Below are positions 1 through 8,204 of a stretch of DNA of 64,000 bases, piece by piece. The notes beneath the pieces were generated by a model. That model did not search any database and was not told the DNA's origin. It saw nothing but the letters and a program-made list of their open reading frames with translations. This stretch comes from Candidatus Avimuribaculum pullicola. Its GTDB lineage: Bacteria > Bacteroidota > Bacteroidia > Bacteroidales > Muribaculaceae. Where the stretch lies: positions 1 to 64,000 of the forward strand of contig DVKC01000001.1 in the NCBI GenBank assembly GCA_018716295.1, given 5' to 3'. The position numbers were made by a program, and so were the translations under genes. Numbering within the stretch: position 1 is the first letter of the stretch; every line of letters begins with the position of its first letter.

Positions 1-1
1 C

Positions 2-151
2 AAGGCCAACCTCGTGCATTCAAGGCACCGTTCCGTCCCAAACTTCATAATGAACATTTGTTCGGCCCTCACCGCATATTGTTTCTTCGACAACAAGCCT
101 GAAGCCTTGCCCGTCCATATCGAAAACACTCTCCAATTAGTCCTTTTTTAA
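2..151 (+). CDS. Possible 3' end of a gene cut by the left edge
   Basis: This frame is open from the window edge to a TAA and gives about 49 residues ending in ...ENTLQLVLF. The last third (CFFDNKPEALPVHIE) reads like real protein rather than random sequence. The short hydrophobic end resembles transposase or integrase tails from mobile elements, but I do not recognise the family. The remaining DNA up to 343 is AT-rich and empty apart from a promoter. It may be a chance open frame. Confidence 0.25.
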   Translation, partial: KANLVHSRHRSVPNFIMNICSALTAYCFFDNKPEALPVHIENTLQLVLF

Positions 152-276
152 CCCAAGCTTATCCCGAACTCACGTAATATTATTAATTTTTGAAAAATTC
201 CACAAGAAATTCCACATACTATATGTTGTTTGAGCAATGGCAATAAGATGATATTTTTCGAGAGTTGGCTGATTAC

Positions 277-284
277 TACATTTG
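277..284 (+). promoter_or_regulatory. -7 promoter box for the glycine-zipper gene
   Basis: TACATTTG matches the Bacteroidetes -7 consensus TAnnTTTG. A T-rich -33-like stretch lies about 18 bp upstream (254-258). Transcription would start near 291, giving a 53-nt leader before the ATG at 344. Confidence 0.5.
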
Positions 285-343
285 CATCGTATCCAAAAGA
301 TGGATACATAAATTAATTTATAAATAAATAATATTTTAATCAC

Positions 344-664
344 ATGAACAAATCAATAATTGGCTCTGCAGCTACAATTGGCACAGGAGCCGCAATCAGC
401 GCAGGCGGCCAAGCAGCCGCAATGGGTATTGCAACAACATTCGGAACGGCATCTACTGGAACTGCTATTTCAACATTATCCGGAGCTGCTGCAACTAATG
501 CAGCTACGGCATGGTTAGGTGGCGGTGCATTGGCCGCAGGTGGTGGAGGAATGGCGGCAGGAACTGCGATATTAAGCGCAATCCCCTTTGTAGGAATAGG
601 AATTGCCTCTGCAGGAATTGGATATGGAATTTATAAGCTTTATAAAAAGAGGAAACATGAATAG
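344..664 (+). CDS. Small glycine/alanine-rich hydrophobic (glycine-zipper) protein
   Basis: The protein has 106 residues. About 80 residues of Gly/Ala/Ser/Thr with many GxxxG-type spacings (SGAAATN, LGGGALAAGGGG) lead into a hydrophobic segment, IPFVGIGIASAGIGYGIY, and a basic tail, KLYKKRKHE. This is the layout of a small membrane-inserting protein with the charged C-terminus left in the cytoplasm. No signal peptide or lipobox is visible. Similar Gly-zipper stretches occur inside membrane-active proteins such as dynamin-like and pore-forming families, but the function here is unknown. It has its own promoter and is followed by two hairpins. Its Ala/Gly-rich codons contrast with the AT-rich flanks. 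It lies outside the attL of the neighbouring element, so it belongs either to the chromosome or to an older insertion. Confidence 0.6.
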   Translation: MNKSIIGSAATIGTGAAISAGGQAAAMGIATTFGTASTGTAISTLSGAAATNAATAWLGGGALAAGGGGMAAGTAILSAIPFVGIGIASAGIGYGIYKLYKKRKHE

Positions 665-733
665 GAATGACAATCATATCAGTATTCTATTTTTAATTTA
701 TAGTTTATGTTATAATTCATTATTATGGGCGGT

Positions 734-798
734 CTTGTGGTAATCAACACGACCACGAGAGTTGGCAATACTTGTCTGCTACGTATGTAGCAGGCAAG
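734..798 (+). other. Two adjacent hairpins in the 665-923 intergenic region
   Basis: CTTGTGGT (734-741) pairs with ACCACGAG (752-759). Then CTTGTCTGCTAC (771-782) pairs with GTAGCAGGCAAG (787-798) across a 4-nt loop, each stem with one wobble. Neither is followed by a clear T-run. They could end the upstream transcript weakly or act as a processing site. Nothing else is visible in this gap. Confidence 0.5.
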
Positions 799-923
799 TG
801 GATTAAGTTCCATAAGAATAAATAAGGGAAGATAAAATAAGAAGCATTGGTCAACTGCCAAGGTAATTTTATTGGTTGCTCCAATGGTAGTTAACCAGTC
901 TGTTAAGTTAATATTTTTCAACA

Positions 924-1904
924 ATGAAAATAAATATCGAATTAACAGCAATTGTTATAGGATGTAACAAGCTGTGGTATCAATTTAAAAGTAAGCAGGT
1001 CCCGGAGAATGTTTTTGCGGTTCCTGTGGTAGTAATGAACTACTGTGATTATCCACCGGAAATGTTGGACGCTAATGGATATCTTAAAATTGGAGCAGAG
1101 GTGCATTTGGTAGAAAAGCCCCATTCAAGTGGAAAATGCTACTACTATCCGGCACATGATTGGTACACCCCAAATCCAAAGGCAAGGGAACGTAAAACAT
1201 TATTGAGTGGTTTGAATTTGTTGAAAAGCGATAACGTACAATCAATAAATATGAATACCCAAGAGGAATTTGATGCATTGAGGGCGGAATTCTGTGAAAA
1301 TATGGATAAGTATGATAAAAATGTATGCAGTGAAGTGTTAGGAGTATTAGCTAAAGGAAATAGAGGAGAATCTTGCGCATTTTTACGTAAACTTCTACAT
1401 AAACCTGTTTTTCCGGAAGAGAATGGCTTTATTGAATACAAATCCAGTTTTATTCATCCGGCTAATCTTTCGAATGCGAATGATAAGACTTATCAATTAC
1501 GTGAAATCATCAAGACTCTTACTGGATTTGCAAACAGCGAAATGCATAAAGGCACAGTGATTGTAGGTATAAAAGACAACCAAAAAATATGCGGTGTGGA
1601 GAATGAGTTTGTAGAATTTAACGAACAATTTAACCGTGAAAAGTTTACAGCCATGTTTCTAAATTTATATAGCCAACTTACGACAACCAACTTAATGCTT
1701 CAAACGCAGATTGAGTGGTTTGAGATGGATAGTCACCTTATTGCTAAAATAGAGGTTGATTATACGGGTGATATAGTATTGATGAATGGATGTAATCTAT
1801 ATGTAAGAAAAGAAAGCGGTACACACCAGCTTAAAGGAGATGATATGCTGGCTTTCATACGGCAAGGCTGGTGTAAAGAGAATGTAGATAAAGAATGTGC
1901 TTAA
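924..1904 (+). CDS. Schlafen/AlbA_2-domain putative nucleic-acid-binding protein
   Basis: The protein has 326 residues. Residues 1-90 form a beta-rich region I do not recognise. From about residue 165 the sequence matches the AlbA_2 (Schlafen-type) domain: the E-x-K-S-S motif in FIEYKSSF, a helix ending in TLTGFANSE, GTVIVGIKDNQKICGVENE, and a C-terminal strand with LYVRKESGTHQL. Bacterial members are usually called ATP-binding or DNA-binding proteins. Mammalian Schlafens with this fold are tRNA/rRNA endonucleases, and several bacterial members sit in mobile or defence contexts. A 42-residue acidic frame follows 23 bp downstream. Codon use is AT-rich, as in other accessory genes here. The domain call is firm; the biological role is not. 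Confidence 0.75.
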   Translation: MKINIELTAIVIGCNKLWYQFKSKQVPENVFAVPVVVMNYCDYPPEMLDANGYLKIGAEVHLVEKPHSSGKCYYYPAHDWYTPNPKARERKTLLSGLNLLKSDNVQSINMNTQEEFDALRAEFCENMDKYDKNVCSEVLGVLAKGNRGESCAFLRKLLHKPVFPEENGFIEYKSSFIHPANLSNANDKTYQLREIIKTLTGFANSEMHKGTVIVGIKDNQKICGVENEFVEFNEQFNREKFTAMFLNLYSQLTTTNLMLQTQIEWFEMDSHLIAKIEVDYTGDIVLMNGCNLYVRKESGTHQLKGDDMLAFIRQGWCKENVDKECA

Positions 1905-1927
1905 TTATTAACTCTAAAAACAAAGTT

Positions 1928-2056
1928 ATGAAAAAAAACGAGTATTTGAACTGCAGTGATGAAGACCAAGCGATTATTGACATGATGTTTGGTAATTGTG
2001 ATTCTGATGAAGAACTGGATGAAGCTATAGGTGACATGATGAACAGCTTCGATTAA
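1928..2056 (+). CDS. Small acidic protein after the Schlafen-like gene
   Basis: This 42-residue frame begins 23 bp after the Schlafen-domain gene and is strongly acidic (EDQ, DSDEELDEAIGD). The stop is followed by a hairpin at 2063-2109, consistent with it being the last gene of a two-gene transcript. Small acidic proteins beside nucleic-acid-binding enzymes are sometimes inhibitors or DNA mimics, but here that is inference only. I do not recognise the family. Confidence 0.4.
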   Translation: MKKNEYLNCSDEDQAIIDMMFGNCDSDEELDEAIGDMMNSFD

Positions 2057-2062
2057 TCTTGC

Positions 2063-2109
2063 AATACGGTCGCTTTCAAATAAGAATCTTTATCGAAAAC
2101 GACCGTATT
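2063..2109 (+). terminator. Hairpin after the Schlafen/acidic-ORF pair
   Basis: AATACGGTCG (2063-2072) pairs perfectly with CGACCGTATT (2100-2109) around a 27-nt loop and is followed by TTCTTAG. The T-run is weak, so termination is plausible but not certain. The stretch from here to 2222 holds only a 21-residue hydrophobic frame (2132-2197) with no further support. Confidence 0.4.
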
Positions 2110-2222
2110 TCTTAGTTAATTTGTTATTAGAATGAACGATTTATTAGATATCTATAATATCATAAATATCATCTTGGCTCTATCGGTTGAAATGTGACAC
2201 CTATGTTATACCCGACGAATAT

Positions 2223-2257
2223 AAAAAGGCTGAAGCTCAATGAACTTCAGCCTTTTT
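2223..2257. terminator. Bidirectional terminator beside attL
   Basis: AAAAAGGCTGAAG pairs with CTTCAGCCTTTTT: a 13-bp perfect stem with a 9-nt loop, A-run on one side and T-run on the other. It abuts the tRNA-Leu 3'-end duplicate at 2256. Before insertion this would have been the terminator directly downstream of tRNA-Leu, read right to left. Confidence 0.8.
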
Positions 2258-2270
2258 GTACCCAGACCCG
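2256..2270. other. attL candidate (copy of tRNA-Leu 3' end)
   Basis: TTGTACCCAGACCCG matches the end of tRNA-Leu at 14686-14700 in 14 of 15 positions; the only difference is C versus G at position 12. It covers the discriminator base, the 3' acceptor strand and the first T-arm bases. The integrase gene begins 200 bp inside, as is usual for tRNA-targeting elements. Confidence 0.7.
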
Positions 2271-2289
2271 CATTTGAAATAACTAAATC

Positions 2290-2432
2290 GGGAACAATCT
2301 GTTTGAATAGCAAAACGATGAAGTTTAAACTAAACCAAACTGATTATTAATACTTTACACGATACTAAAAAGTTAATTCAATTTAATTGGATTGAAATAA
2401 ATTCGGGATGAATGGGAACAATTTGGGAACAA
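2290..2432 (+). repeat. GGGAACAA repeats, left end (arm-type site candidates)
   Basis: GGGAACAA occurs at 2290-2297, 2414-2421 and 2425-2432. The last two are 11 bp apart, one helical turn. The same 11-bp-spaced pair appears at the other end of the element (14612-14629) in the same orientation. This is what arm-type binding sites of a tyrosine integrase look like. The pair overlaps the -33 region of the integrase promoter. Confidence 0.6.
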
Positions 2433-2436
2433 ATGC

Positions 2437-2444
2437 TATATTTG
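2437..2444 (+). promoter_or_regulatory. -7 box of the integrase promoter
   Basis: TATATTTG matches TAnnTTTG exactly. Transcription would start near 2451. This favours the ATG at 2469 as the integrase start over the upstream ATG-like start at 2412, which would lie upstream of the promoter. Confidence 0.6.
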
Positions 2445-2468
2445 CGCCATAACAAAATCATTCAGCCT

Positions 2469-3803
2469 ATGAAAGCAACAGCATTTATCCGAAAGACTGC
2501 AAGCAAAAATGATACCAACAGCGTAGCAACAATCTATTTCAGACTAAGGGACGGGAAAAAGGACATAAAGGCAGCCAGCGAGCTGACTATAAACCCAAAC
2601 CACTGGAGCAGCGAAAAGCAAGGTTACAAAGACAGGGTTGCACTTGTGAGCGAAGAAAAGAAACAGGCTCTGAACAATGAAGTGCAAAATATCCTCAATC
2701 TGATAAACCAGAACTATACACCGGAATCAGACAGTGAATGGTTGAGCACCTTAATTGATAAATATCACCACCCCAACAGATACAAGACGAAGGAGGAAAT
2801 CGAAGCGGAAACTAAACCTATGCTGCTTGAACTGTTCTCTGAATTTCTTGTAAAGCACAAACTTTCCGAAGTCAGGAAAAAGAATTTCCGTGTAATACAA
2901 CGTACTTTGGCAAGATATGAACTTTATATACGTGCTACTAAAAAAGGGCAAAAGGACTTTATTCTTGATGTTGATACAGTCACACCTGAAACGCTTCGGG
3001 ACATGTGGGACTTCTTCGAGAATGAATACCAGTATTATGAACTGTACCCAAGCATTTATGAAACCATTCCAGAAAAGAGAACTCCACAACCACGTGGAAA
3101 AAATACCCTGATAGACTGCTTTTCAAGAATACGTACATTCTTCTTGTGGTGCTTCGACAACAAGCTGACAGCCAACAGACCGTTTGACAAGTTTCCGATA
3201 GAGGAATGCAAATACGGAACTCCTATTTATATCAACCTTGAAGAAAGGGACAGGATTTTCAATGCTGACCTTTCTGCCACTCCACAGCTGGAGATACAGA
3301 GGGACATCTTCATTTTCCAGACACTGATAGGGTGCAGAGTAAGCGACCTGTACAGAATGACCAGACTTAACATTGTGAACGGTGCAGTCGAATACATACA
3401 GAAAAAGACAAAGGAAGGAAATCCGGTTACGGTACGTGTACCGTTGAACGACAAGGCAAAGGAAATTCTTGAACGGTATAAAGACCATGAGGGAAAACTG
3501 CTGCCGTTCATTTCCGAACAGAAATATAATGAGGCAATAAAAAAGATATTCAAACTTTCAGGAGTGGACAGGATTGTCACTATATTAGACCCGTTGACAC
3601 GTGATGAAGTCAAAAAACCGCTTTATGAAGTGGCAAGCAGCCACCTTGCAAGACGCACCTTCATCGGTAATATTTATAAGAAGGTGAAAGACCCGAATCT
3701 TGTTTCGGCACTGTCGGGACACAAGGAAGGCAGCAAAGCTTTCAGACGGTACAGGGATATTGACGAAGAGATGAAGAAAGACCTCGTTAAACTATTAGAT
3801 TAA
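2469..3803 (+). CDS. int: Tyrosine recombinase / integrase of the element
   Basis: The protein has 444 residues when started at MKATAF, downstream of the promoter. It catalyses site-specific integration and excision of the element at tRNA-Leu. The N-terminal 90 residues form an arm-binding domain (AFIRKTASKNDTNSVATIYF). A SAM-like core-binding domain spans roughly 110-240. The catalytic domain has Arg at about 289 (GCRVSDLYRMTR), HLARR at about 390, the box-III His at about 417 (LSGHKEG) and the nucleophile Tyr at about 426 (FRRYRD). The fourfold R-H-R-H-Y set is complete. It lies next to attL, and its promoter overlaps repeats likely bound by the protein itself, which suggests autoregulation. 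The length is typical for Bacteroidetes element integrases. Confidence 0.95.
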   Translation: MKATAFIRKTASKNDTNSVATIYFRLRDGKKDIKAASELTINPNHWSSEKQGYKDRVALVSEEKKQALNNEVQNILNLINQNYTPESDSEWLSTLIDKYHHPNRYKTKEEIEAETKPMLLELFSEFLVKHKLSEVRKKNFRVIQRTLARYELYIRATKKGQKDFILDVDTVTPETLRDMWDFFENEYQYYELYPSIYETIPEKRTPQPRGKNTLIDCFSRIRTFFLWCFDNKLTANRPFDKFPIEECKYGTPIYINLEERDRIFNADLSATPQLEIQRDIFIFQTLIGCRVSDLYRMTRLNIVNGAVEYIQKKTKEGNPVTVRVPLNDKAKEILERYKDHEGKLLPFISEQKYNEAIKKIFKLSGVDRIVTILDPLTRDEVKKPLYEVASSHLARRTFIGNIYKKVKDPNLVSALSGHKEGSKAFRRYRDIDEEMKKDLVKLLD

Positions 3804-3880
3804 TATAGTTTAAGGGCTTAATAACACGCTATTAAAGAATAAAGTATTATTTTTGTAAATTAAACATTAAAAGATATATT

Positions 3881-4615
3881 ATGGACAGATTTTTGCCATC
3901 AAGAATAGAAAAGTGCCCACTAATCGATGCCTTAATAGAATTTCGCTTTGAAGCTGCCATTGCTAAAAGTGCAGTCTTTGGCGTTATCTATAATCTAATA
4001 AGAAATGATTATAGAGGAAATGTTATCAATCTCCCTATTTTACAGATTCCTGAACAAATTAGAGAGGTTGACCCAAATTTAAAGTTTAAGCCTTTATATA
4101 GAATTGAAGGTGATAAATTTATAATCCAAATAGGATATGACGTTTTAAGTATAAGTTCAAAAATGCCATATGTTGGATGGCCAGAATTTTCTCAGCATTC
4201 ACTTTCTTTAATCAATAAGATTATACAAGAAGGAATAATCAAACGTGTGTCAAGACTAGGACATAGGTATATTAATTTTTTTAGAGGAGATATAACCAAC
4301 AGCCTGACTATGTCTTTTTCTATGACCGAGAAATATGTATCGGAAAATTTATTGATTCGCACAGATGTTAGGGACGGAAATTTTATGAATACATTGCAAT
4401 TTGCAAATAATGCAAATTATAGGCCTAATCCAAATACCTCTGAAATTGTAGGTTCATTAATCGATATAGACACATCGCGCGAGTATTCAGATAATTTCTT
4501 CATTGAAAATAGGGAACAAGAAATAAATATGGCTCATGAGTGTGAAAAAAAATTATTCTTTTCATTATTGAAGCCTACTTTTTTGGAAACTTTAAACCCA
4601 ACTTTTGAGAAATGA
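3881..4615 (+). CDS. TIGR04255 family protein
   Basis: The protein has 244 residues. The start PSRIEKCPLIDALIEFRFE is the signature opening of the sporadically distributed TIGR04255 family, as are FIIQIGYDVLSI and the GHRYINFF segment near residue 130. The function of the family is unknown. Members are scattered across genomes and often sit with small partner genes, a pattern typical of horizontally moved modules. The stop overlaps the next ATG (ATGA at 4612), so the two genes are translationally coupled. It opens a three-gene AT-rich cassette inserted between the integrase and the element backbone. I see no catalytic motif. Confidence 0.75.
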   Translation: MDRFLPSRIEKCPLIDALIEFRFEAAIAKSAVFGVIYNLIRNDYRGNVINLPILQIPEQIREVDPNLKFKPLYRIEGDKFIIQIGYDVLSISSKMPYVGWPEFSQHSLSLINKIIQEGIIKRVSRLGHRYINFFRGDITNSLTMSFSMTEKYVSENLLIRTDVRDGNFMNTLQFANNANYRPNPNTSEIVGSLIDIDTSREYSDNFFIENREQEINMAHECEKKLFFSLLKPTFLETLNPTFEK

Positions 4616-4950
4616 ATAATTTAACTACTTACATAAACGCTAATATCATGCTATTGTCAGCATTGTCTTGCGTAACATTAACAGATAGTGAATTACCAGC
4701 TATCTCAAATGGACAAATATATAATAACAGCATTATCCCATCTATAAATACATCTTTTTCATGGGAAAATAATACGCCATACTCTGTTAAGAATGTTGCA
4801 ATTTCAACAGAAACGGTACTCGTAAAAACTTCCGACTATGAAGATTTTGAAATAATTAGTTCATTTGCTCAAAAATTACTAACAGAAGAATCTTTTATAG
4901 ATGAAGAAATTCAAAATGTCATCAATGATCATTTTTGGGATATGCTATGA
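4612..4950 (+). CDS. Hypothetical protein, middle gene of the TIGR04255 cassette
   Basis: The protein has 112 residues and no family I recognise. A short hydrophobic stretch near the N-terminus (IMLLSALSCVTL) is too weak for a confident signal peptide. The C-terminus is acidic (SFIDEEIQNVINDHFWDML). It overlaps both neighbours by four bases (ATGA), so all three cassette proteins are probably made together and may form a complex. Confidence 0.6.
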   Translation: MNNLTTYINANIMLLSALSCVTLTDSELPAISNGQIYNNSIIPSINTSFSWENNTPYSVKNVAISTETVLVKTSDYEDFEIISSFAQKLLTEESFIDEEIQNVINDHFWDML

Positions 4951-5570
4951 TAACAGAAGATGAATTAAAAAAATATCTACCCAAATATCTATCAGAAGAG
5001 AATTACAACAATCTTTTGACAGAACTTAAGTCTTTTCCTTACAATATAGATAATAGAATGTACACTTATTCACTTGATAATAATATTATATATCAAGGTG
5101 ATGGGATAAAAGAAATGCCTATAATAGATTTAGCTAATATAGGAAAAGGGGTGAAGATTACTAATTGCCTGATCTTATCAAATACATGTGATATGGATAT
5201 AGCCAACAATCGCTTATTTCCAGCCTCAATTATGTATGCTCCAATTATTAATCTCGCTAATTATATATCAGTTCTTCAGAAACAAGGTGTTGATGACACC
5301 AAAATAAAAAATCATGTTACAAATCTAAAACAGCAAAAGATCACTCAAATCATTTATCTTCCTGCAAATTCAAGAATAGATGATTCCATAGTCTTTCTTG
5401 ACAGAATTCAACATATTGACAACCGTTATATTGACAGAAATCTGTTAGAAACAAAACGCTTATTTTCTTTAAGTGATTATGGATTCTATATGCTAATATT
5501 CAAATTATCTGTCCATTTTTCGCGTATACAAGAAAAAGTTAATAGGGGTAGCAGTAGCATATCAAATTAG
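4947..5570 (+). CDS. Hypothetical protein with an SNTCD motif, third gene of the TIGR04255 cassette
   Basis: The protein has 207 residues from the ATG at 4947, chosen because it overlaps the upstream stop as ATGA; a non-ATG start at 4935 is possible. A segment near residue 70 reads LILSNTCDMDIANNRL. An S-x-x-CD motif of this kind recurs in uncharacterised proteins from mobile islands. The C-terminal part (FLDRIQHIDNRYIDRNLLETKRLFSLSDYGFYMLIFKL) is mostly helical. The function is unknown. The next gene, at 5575, is backbone-like with different base composition, so the cassette ends here. Confidence 0.65.
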   Translation: MITEDELKKYLPKYLSEENYNNLLTELKSFPYNIDNRMYTYSLDNNIIYQGDGIKEMPIIDLANIGKGVKITNCLILSNTCDMDIANNRLFPASIMYAPIINLANYISVLQKQGVDDTKIKNHVTNLKQQKITQIIYLPANSRIDDSIVFLDRIQHIDNRYIDRNLLETKRLFSLSDYGFYMLIFKLSVHFSRIQEKVNRGSSSISN

Positions 5571-5574
5571 CTTT

Positions 5575-6525
5575 ATGGGACAACAGGAATATGACAATTT
5601 CAAAAGACTGATAAGGGAGTGGCTTGACAGCCACCCCGATGAATATGCCGCTTTTGTGGAAGAAATGAACGACAAGGAGTTCAAGGGATTCGTAAAGGTT
5701 TTCAAGGTTGCCACAACCTTGGTACCGAAATACAAGGAAGCCACACGCAGACGGATCGGAGACGACAAAATCTCCGATTTCGAGGAACTGGAGAATGTGC
5801 TTCTGGATTCTGACCTTGCTCAAAAGATTGTAAACGAGTTCCATCATTCAAAAAGGCGGAGCATCATACCTGCCATGCTCGCATGGTTGTACTACGGACG
5901 GAGCTATGAGTGCATGGTGGAACAGGGAGAGGAACTGGCCAAAAGAAAAGGTATTACCAGACTATACAAATGGCTTGTTTCCTACATGGTCAGGTTCATC
6001 ATCAAGAAGAGCATCAGCAGCGGCATGAGAACCAAAGAGGACTGGGTGGCTTTCAGAAAGCAGCAGAAAGCCATTGAGGAAAACAACTTCGTGGAATGGT
6101 CTATTGAGGATGAAGAAGACATTGAAGAAACCGAAACGGAAGATACGGACAGCCTGCAGCAGGGACAGCCCAAGAGCGCAGGACGAAAAGCCGACACACG
6201 CACCCTGCCGGAGCTGCTGATAGAGAACAGGGATGTCATTCTGGAAAGAATCGGAACAAGGCTGAAAACGCATACGACCGAAACGGACATCGCACGTCTG
6301 TACATCGCACTGGTAGAATACCGTTTCATGCGCCCCTGTCCCATAAAGACTTTCCGGAACGCACTGCAACAGCAATACACAGACCTCAGCATCGTACACG
6401 AAAGGGGAATACAGAAAGCGTACAGGAACCTTACCACACCTTTCGGAGGCAGCAAAAAACTGATAAAGGACATCGGGGAAGACCATGTTGCCATAGAGGA
6501 ATTGAAGGCTTATCTATCCGCTTGA
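5575..6525 (+). CDS. Conserved protein of Bacteroidales mobilizable elements (possibly DUF6043)
   Basis: The protein has 316 residues. It is a charged, soluble, largely helical protein (YDNFKRLIREWLDSHPDEYAAF at the start) with a very acidic linker near residues 178-200 (EDEEDIEETETEDTD), followed by a C-terminal helical domain. Proteins of this kind commonly sit between the integrase and HTH genes in NBU-like elements; I recall DUF6043 as the family but cannot verify it. The function is unknown. It starts 4 bp after the TIGR04255 cassette, so it may be co-transcribed with it. Confidence 0.6.
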   Translation: MGQQEYDNFKRLIREWLDSHPDEYAAFVEEMNDKEFKGFVKVFKVATTLVPKYKEATRRRIGDDKISDFEELENVLLDSDLAQKIVNEFHHSKRRSIIPAMLAWLYYGRSYECMVEQGEELAKRKGITRLYKWLVSYMVRFIIKKSISSGMRTKEDWVAFRKQQKAIEENNFVEWSIEDEEDIEETETEDTDSLQQGQPKSAGRKADTRTLPELLIENRDVILERIGTRLKTHTTETDIARLYIALVEYRFMRPCPIKTFRNALQQQYTDLSIVHERGIQKAYRNLTTPFGGSKKLIKDIGEDHVAIEELKAYLSA

Positions 6526-6600
6526 AATTCGTTTAATTCGTTTTTGGATTTTACGAATTTAACGCATTGAAATCCATTGATTTACGATTATTTTTCGTTA

Positions 6601-6640
6601 TATATTTGTGCCACTATCCTAATCGGGGTAGTGGCTTTTC
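6601..6640 (+). promoter_or_regulatory. -7 box overlapping an attenuator-like hairpin
   Basis: TATATTTG (6601-6608) matches the -7 consensus. It is followed at once by GCCACTATCC (6610-6619) pairing imperfectly with GGGGTAGTGGC (6625-6635) and then TTTTC. The same hairpin can terminate transcription from 5575-6525. A second stem, ACTGCCG/CGGCAGT (about 6652-6682), sits just before the HTH gene. Confidence 0.45.
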
Positions 6641-6694
6641 GTTTATAATACTGCCGAAACGGGAAGTCTTACAACCGGCAGTTTCAACAAGCCT

Positions 6695-7009
6695 ATGACA
6701 GACCTGATGGCAATTATCCAAAGCGGAAACGGCAACATCAAACTGGAAGTGACAGGCGAAGACCTGCTCATGTTTTCAAACCAGCTGATAAGCCGTGCCA
6801 AGCATGAGCTCTCCACCGCCATTGCGGAAGCGAGAAAGGAAAAGTACCTCACAAAGGAGGAAGTGAAGAAAATGTGCGACGTGTGCGACACCACCCTTTG
6901 GCACTGGGCAAAGAAGAACTATCTGAAACCCGTGAAGGTGGGGAACAAGGTCAGATACCGACAGTCGGACATACAGAAAATCCTGGGTGAACGCAATCCT
7001 TCAATCTGA
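6695..7009 (+). CDS. Helix-turn-helix (excisionase/MerR-like) protein
   Basis: The protein has 104 residues. The N-terminal half (about 1-45) is a helical region. The C-terminal 55 residues form a winged HTH of the excisionase type: YLTKEEVKKMCDVCDTTLWHWAKKNYLKPVKVGNKVRYRQSDIQKIL. In Bacteroidetes elements such genes lie directly upstream of the replication/mobilization genes and act as excisionase or regulator. It is 4 bp from the helicase gene and has its own promoter with hairpins. Which of the two roles it plays cannot be told from sequence. Confidence 0.8.
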   Translation: MTDLMAIIQSGNGNIKLEVTGEDLLMFSNQLISRAKHELSTAIAEARKEKYLTKEEVKKMCDVCDTTLWHWAKKNYLKPVKVGNKVRYRQSDIQKILGERNPSI

Positions 7010-7013
7010 GCCT

Positions 7014-8204
7014 ATGAAAGAGGAAGAATACATGCGTGTGGGAACGACACTGTACAAGGTCGTAAACCAGCCCTGCGCCAGCGGAGGGTATGAGAAAAGA
7101 CGTGTGATATGGAACAACAGCACACTCAGGCAGGACTACGGAAAGAACTATCTTGCGACCGTCCCGAAGTATGACGGATTCTGTACCGTTCCCGATCATC
7201 TGAACTACCGGAAGGAGATTGACGGTTTCCTGAATCTGTACGAACCGATAGAGCATACTCCGCAGATAGGGGATTTCCCGAACATACGTTCTCTGGTGCT
7301 ACACATTTTCGGTGAACAGTACAATCTGGGACTGGATTATCTGCAACTGCTGTTCCTGCAGCCGTTGCAGAAACTTCCCATACTCCTGCTGGTATCGGAA
7401 GAGAGGAACACGGGCAAGAGTACGTTCCTTAATTTCCTGAAAGCCGTATTCGGGGATAACGTGACATTCAACACCAATGAGGATTTCCGGAGCCAGTTCA
7501 ATTCCGACTGGGCCGGAAAGCTGCTCATTGTCGTGGACGAGGTGCTGCTCAACCGCAGGGAAGACAGCGAGCGGTTGAAGAATCTGAGCACCACTTTCAA
7601 TTACAAGGTGGAAGCCAAAGGGAAAGACCGCACGGAAATAGCCTTCTTCGCCAAGTTCGTATTGTGTTCAAACAACGAGTACCTGCCTGTAATCATAGAC
7701 GCAGGGGAAACACGATACTGGGTAAGGAAGATAAATCCGCTGCAGAACGATGACACGAATTTCCTGCAAAAGCTGAAAGAAGAAATTCCTGCCTTCCTGT
7801 TCTTCCTGACGCAAAGGGAGCTTTCAACGGAAAAGGAAAGCCGTATGTGGTTCAATCCGAAGCTGACACATACGGTAGCCCTACAGAAAATTATCCGGAG
7901 CAACCGCAACCGTCTGGAGATAGAAATGGCTGAACTGTTCCTTGACATCATGTCAAACATGAATGTGGAAAGCGTATCATTCTGCCTGAACGACCTCATG
8001 ACACTGCTTATCTATTCGCAGGTAAAGGCAGAGAAATATCAGGTGCGGAAAGTGGTTCAGGAAGTATGGAAGCTGACTTCCGCACCGAACTTGCTTTCCT
8101 ACACCGCCTATGAGATTGCTCCCCACCGTGACTGCCACTACGAGACGAAAAGGAAGACAGGAAGGTTCTACACGATAACCAAGGAGCAGCTGACCGCTAT
8201 ATGA
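7014..8204 (+). CDS. SF3/D5-like helicase (DUF5906-type) of the element
   Basis: The protein has 397 residues from the ATG at 7014; a GTG at 6987 would overlap the HTH gene. The ATPase core shows Walker A (SEERNTGKST, near residue 130), Walker B (LLIVVDEV, near 171), a polar sensor strand (VLCSNNEY, near 216) and a candidate Arg finger (GETRYWVRKI). This is the superfamily-3 arrangement of phage- and plasmid-type replicative helicases. With the primase two genes on, it would replicate the excised circular or single-stranded form. A TGATGA-rich candidate origin follows directly. It has no separate primase domain. Confidence 0.85.
   Translation: MKEEEYMRVGTTLYKVVNQPCASGGYEKRRVIWNNSTLRQDYGKNYLATVPKYDGFCTVPDHLNYRKEIDGFLNLYEPIEHTPQIGDFPNIRSLVLHIFGEQYNLGLDYLQLLFLQPLQKLPILLLVSEERNTGKSTFLNFLKAVFGDNVTFNTNEDFRSQFNSDWAGKLLIVVDEVLLNRREDSERLKNLSTTFNYKVEAKGKDRTEIAFFAKFVLCSNNEYLPVIIDAGETRYWVRKINPLQNDDTNFLQKLKEEIPAFLFFLTQRELSTEKESRMWFNPKLTHTVALQKIIRSNRNRLEIEMAELFLDIMSNMNVESVSFCLNDLMTLLIYSQVKAEKYQVRKVVQEVWKLTSAPNLLSYTAYEIAPHRDCHYETKRKTGRFYTITKEQLTAI

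Noticed and set aside
2132-2197. 21-residue hydrophobic frame (MNDLLDIYNIINIILAL) resembling a toxic micro-peptide
   Set aside because: It has no promoter, partner or conservation evidence; AT-rich DNA makes such frames by chance.
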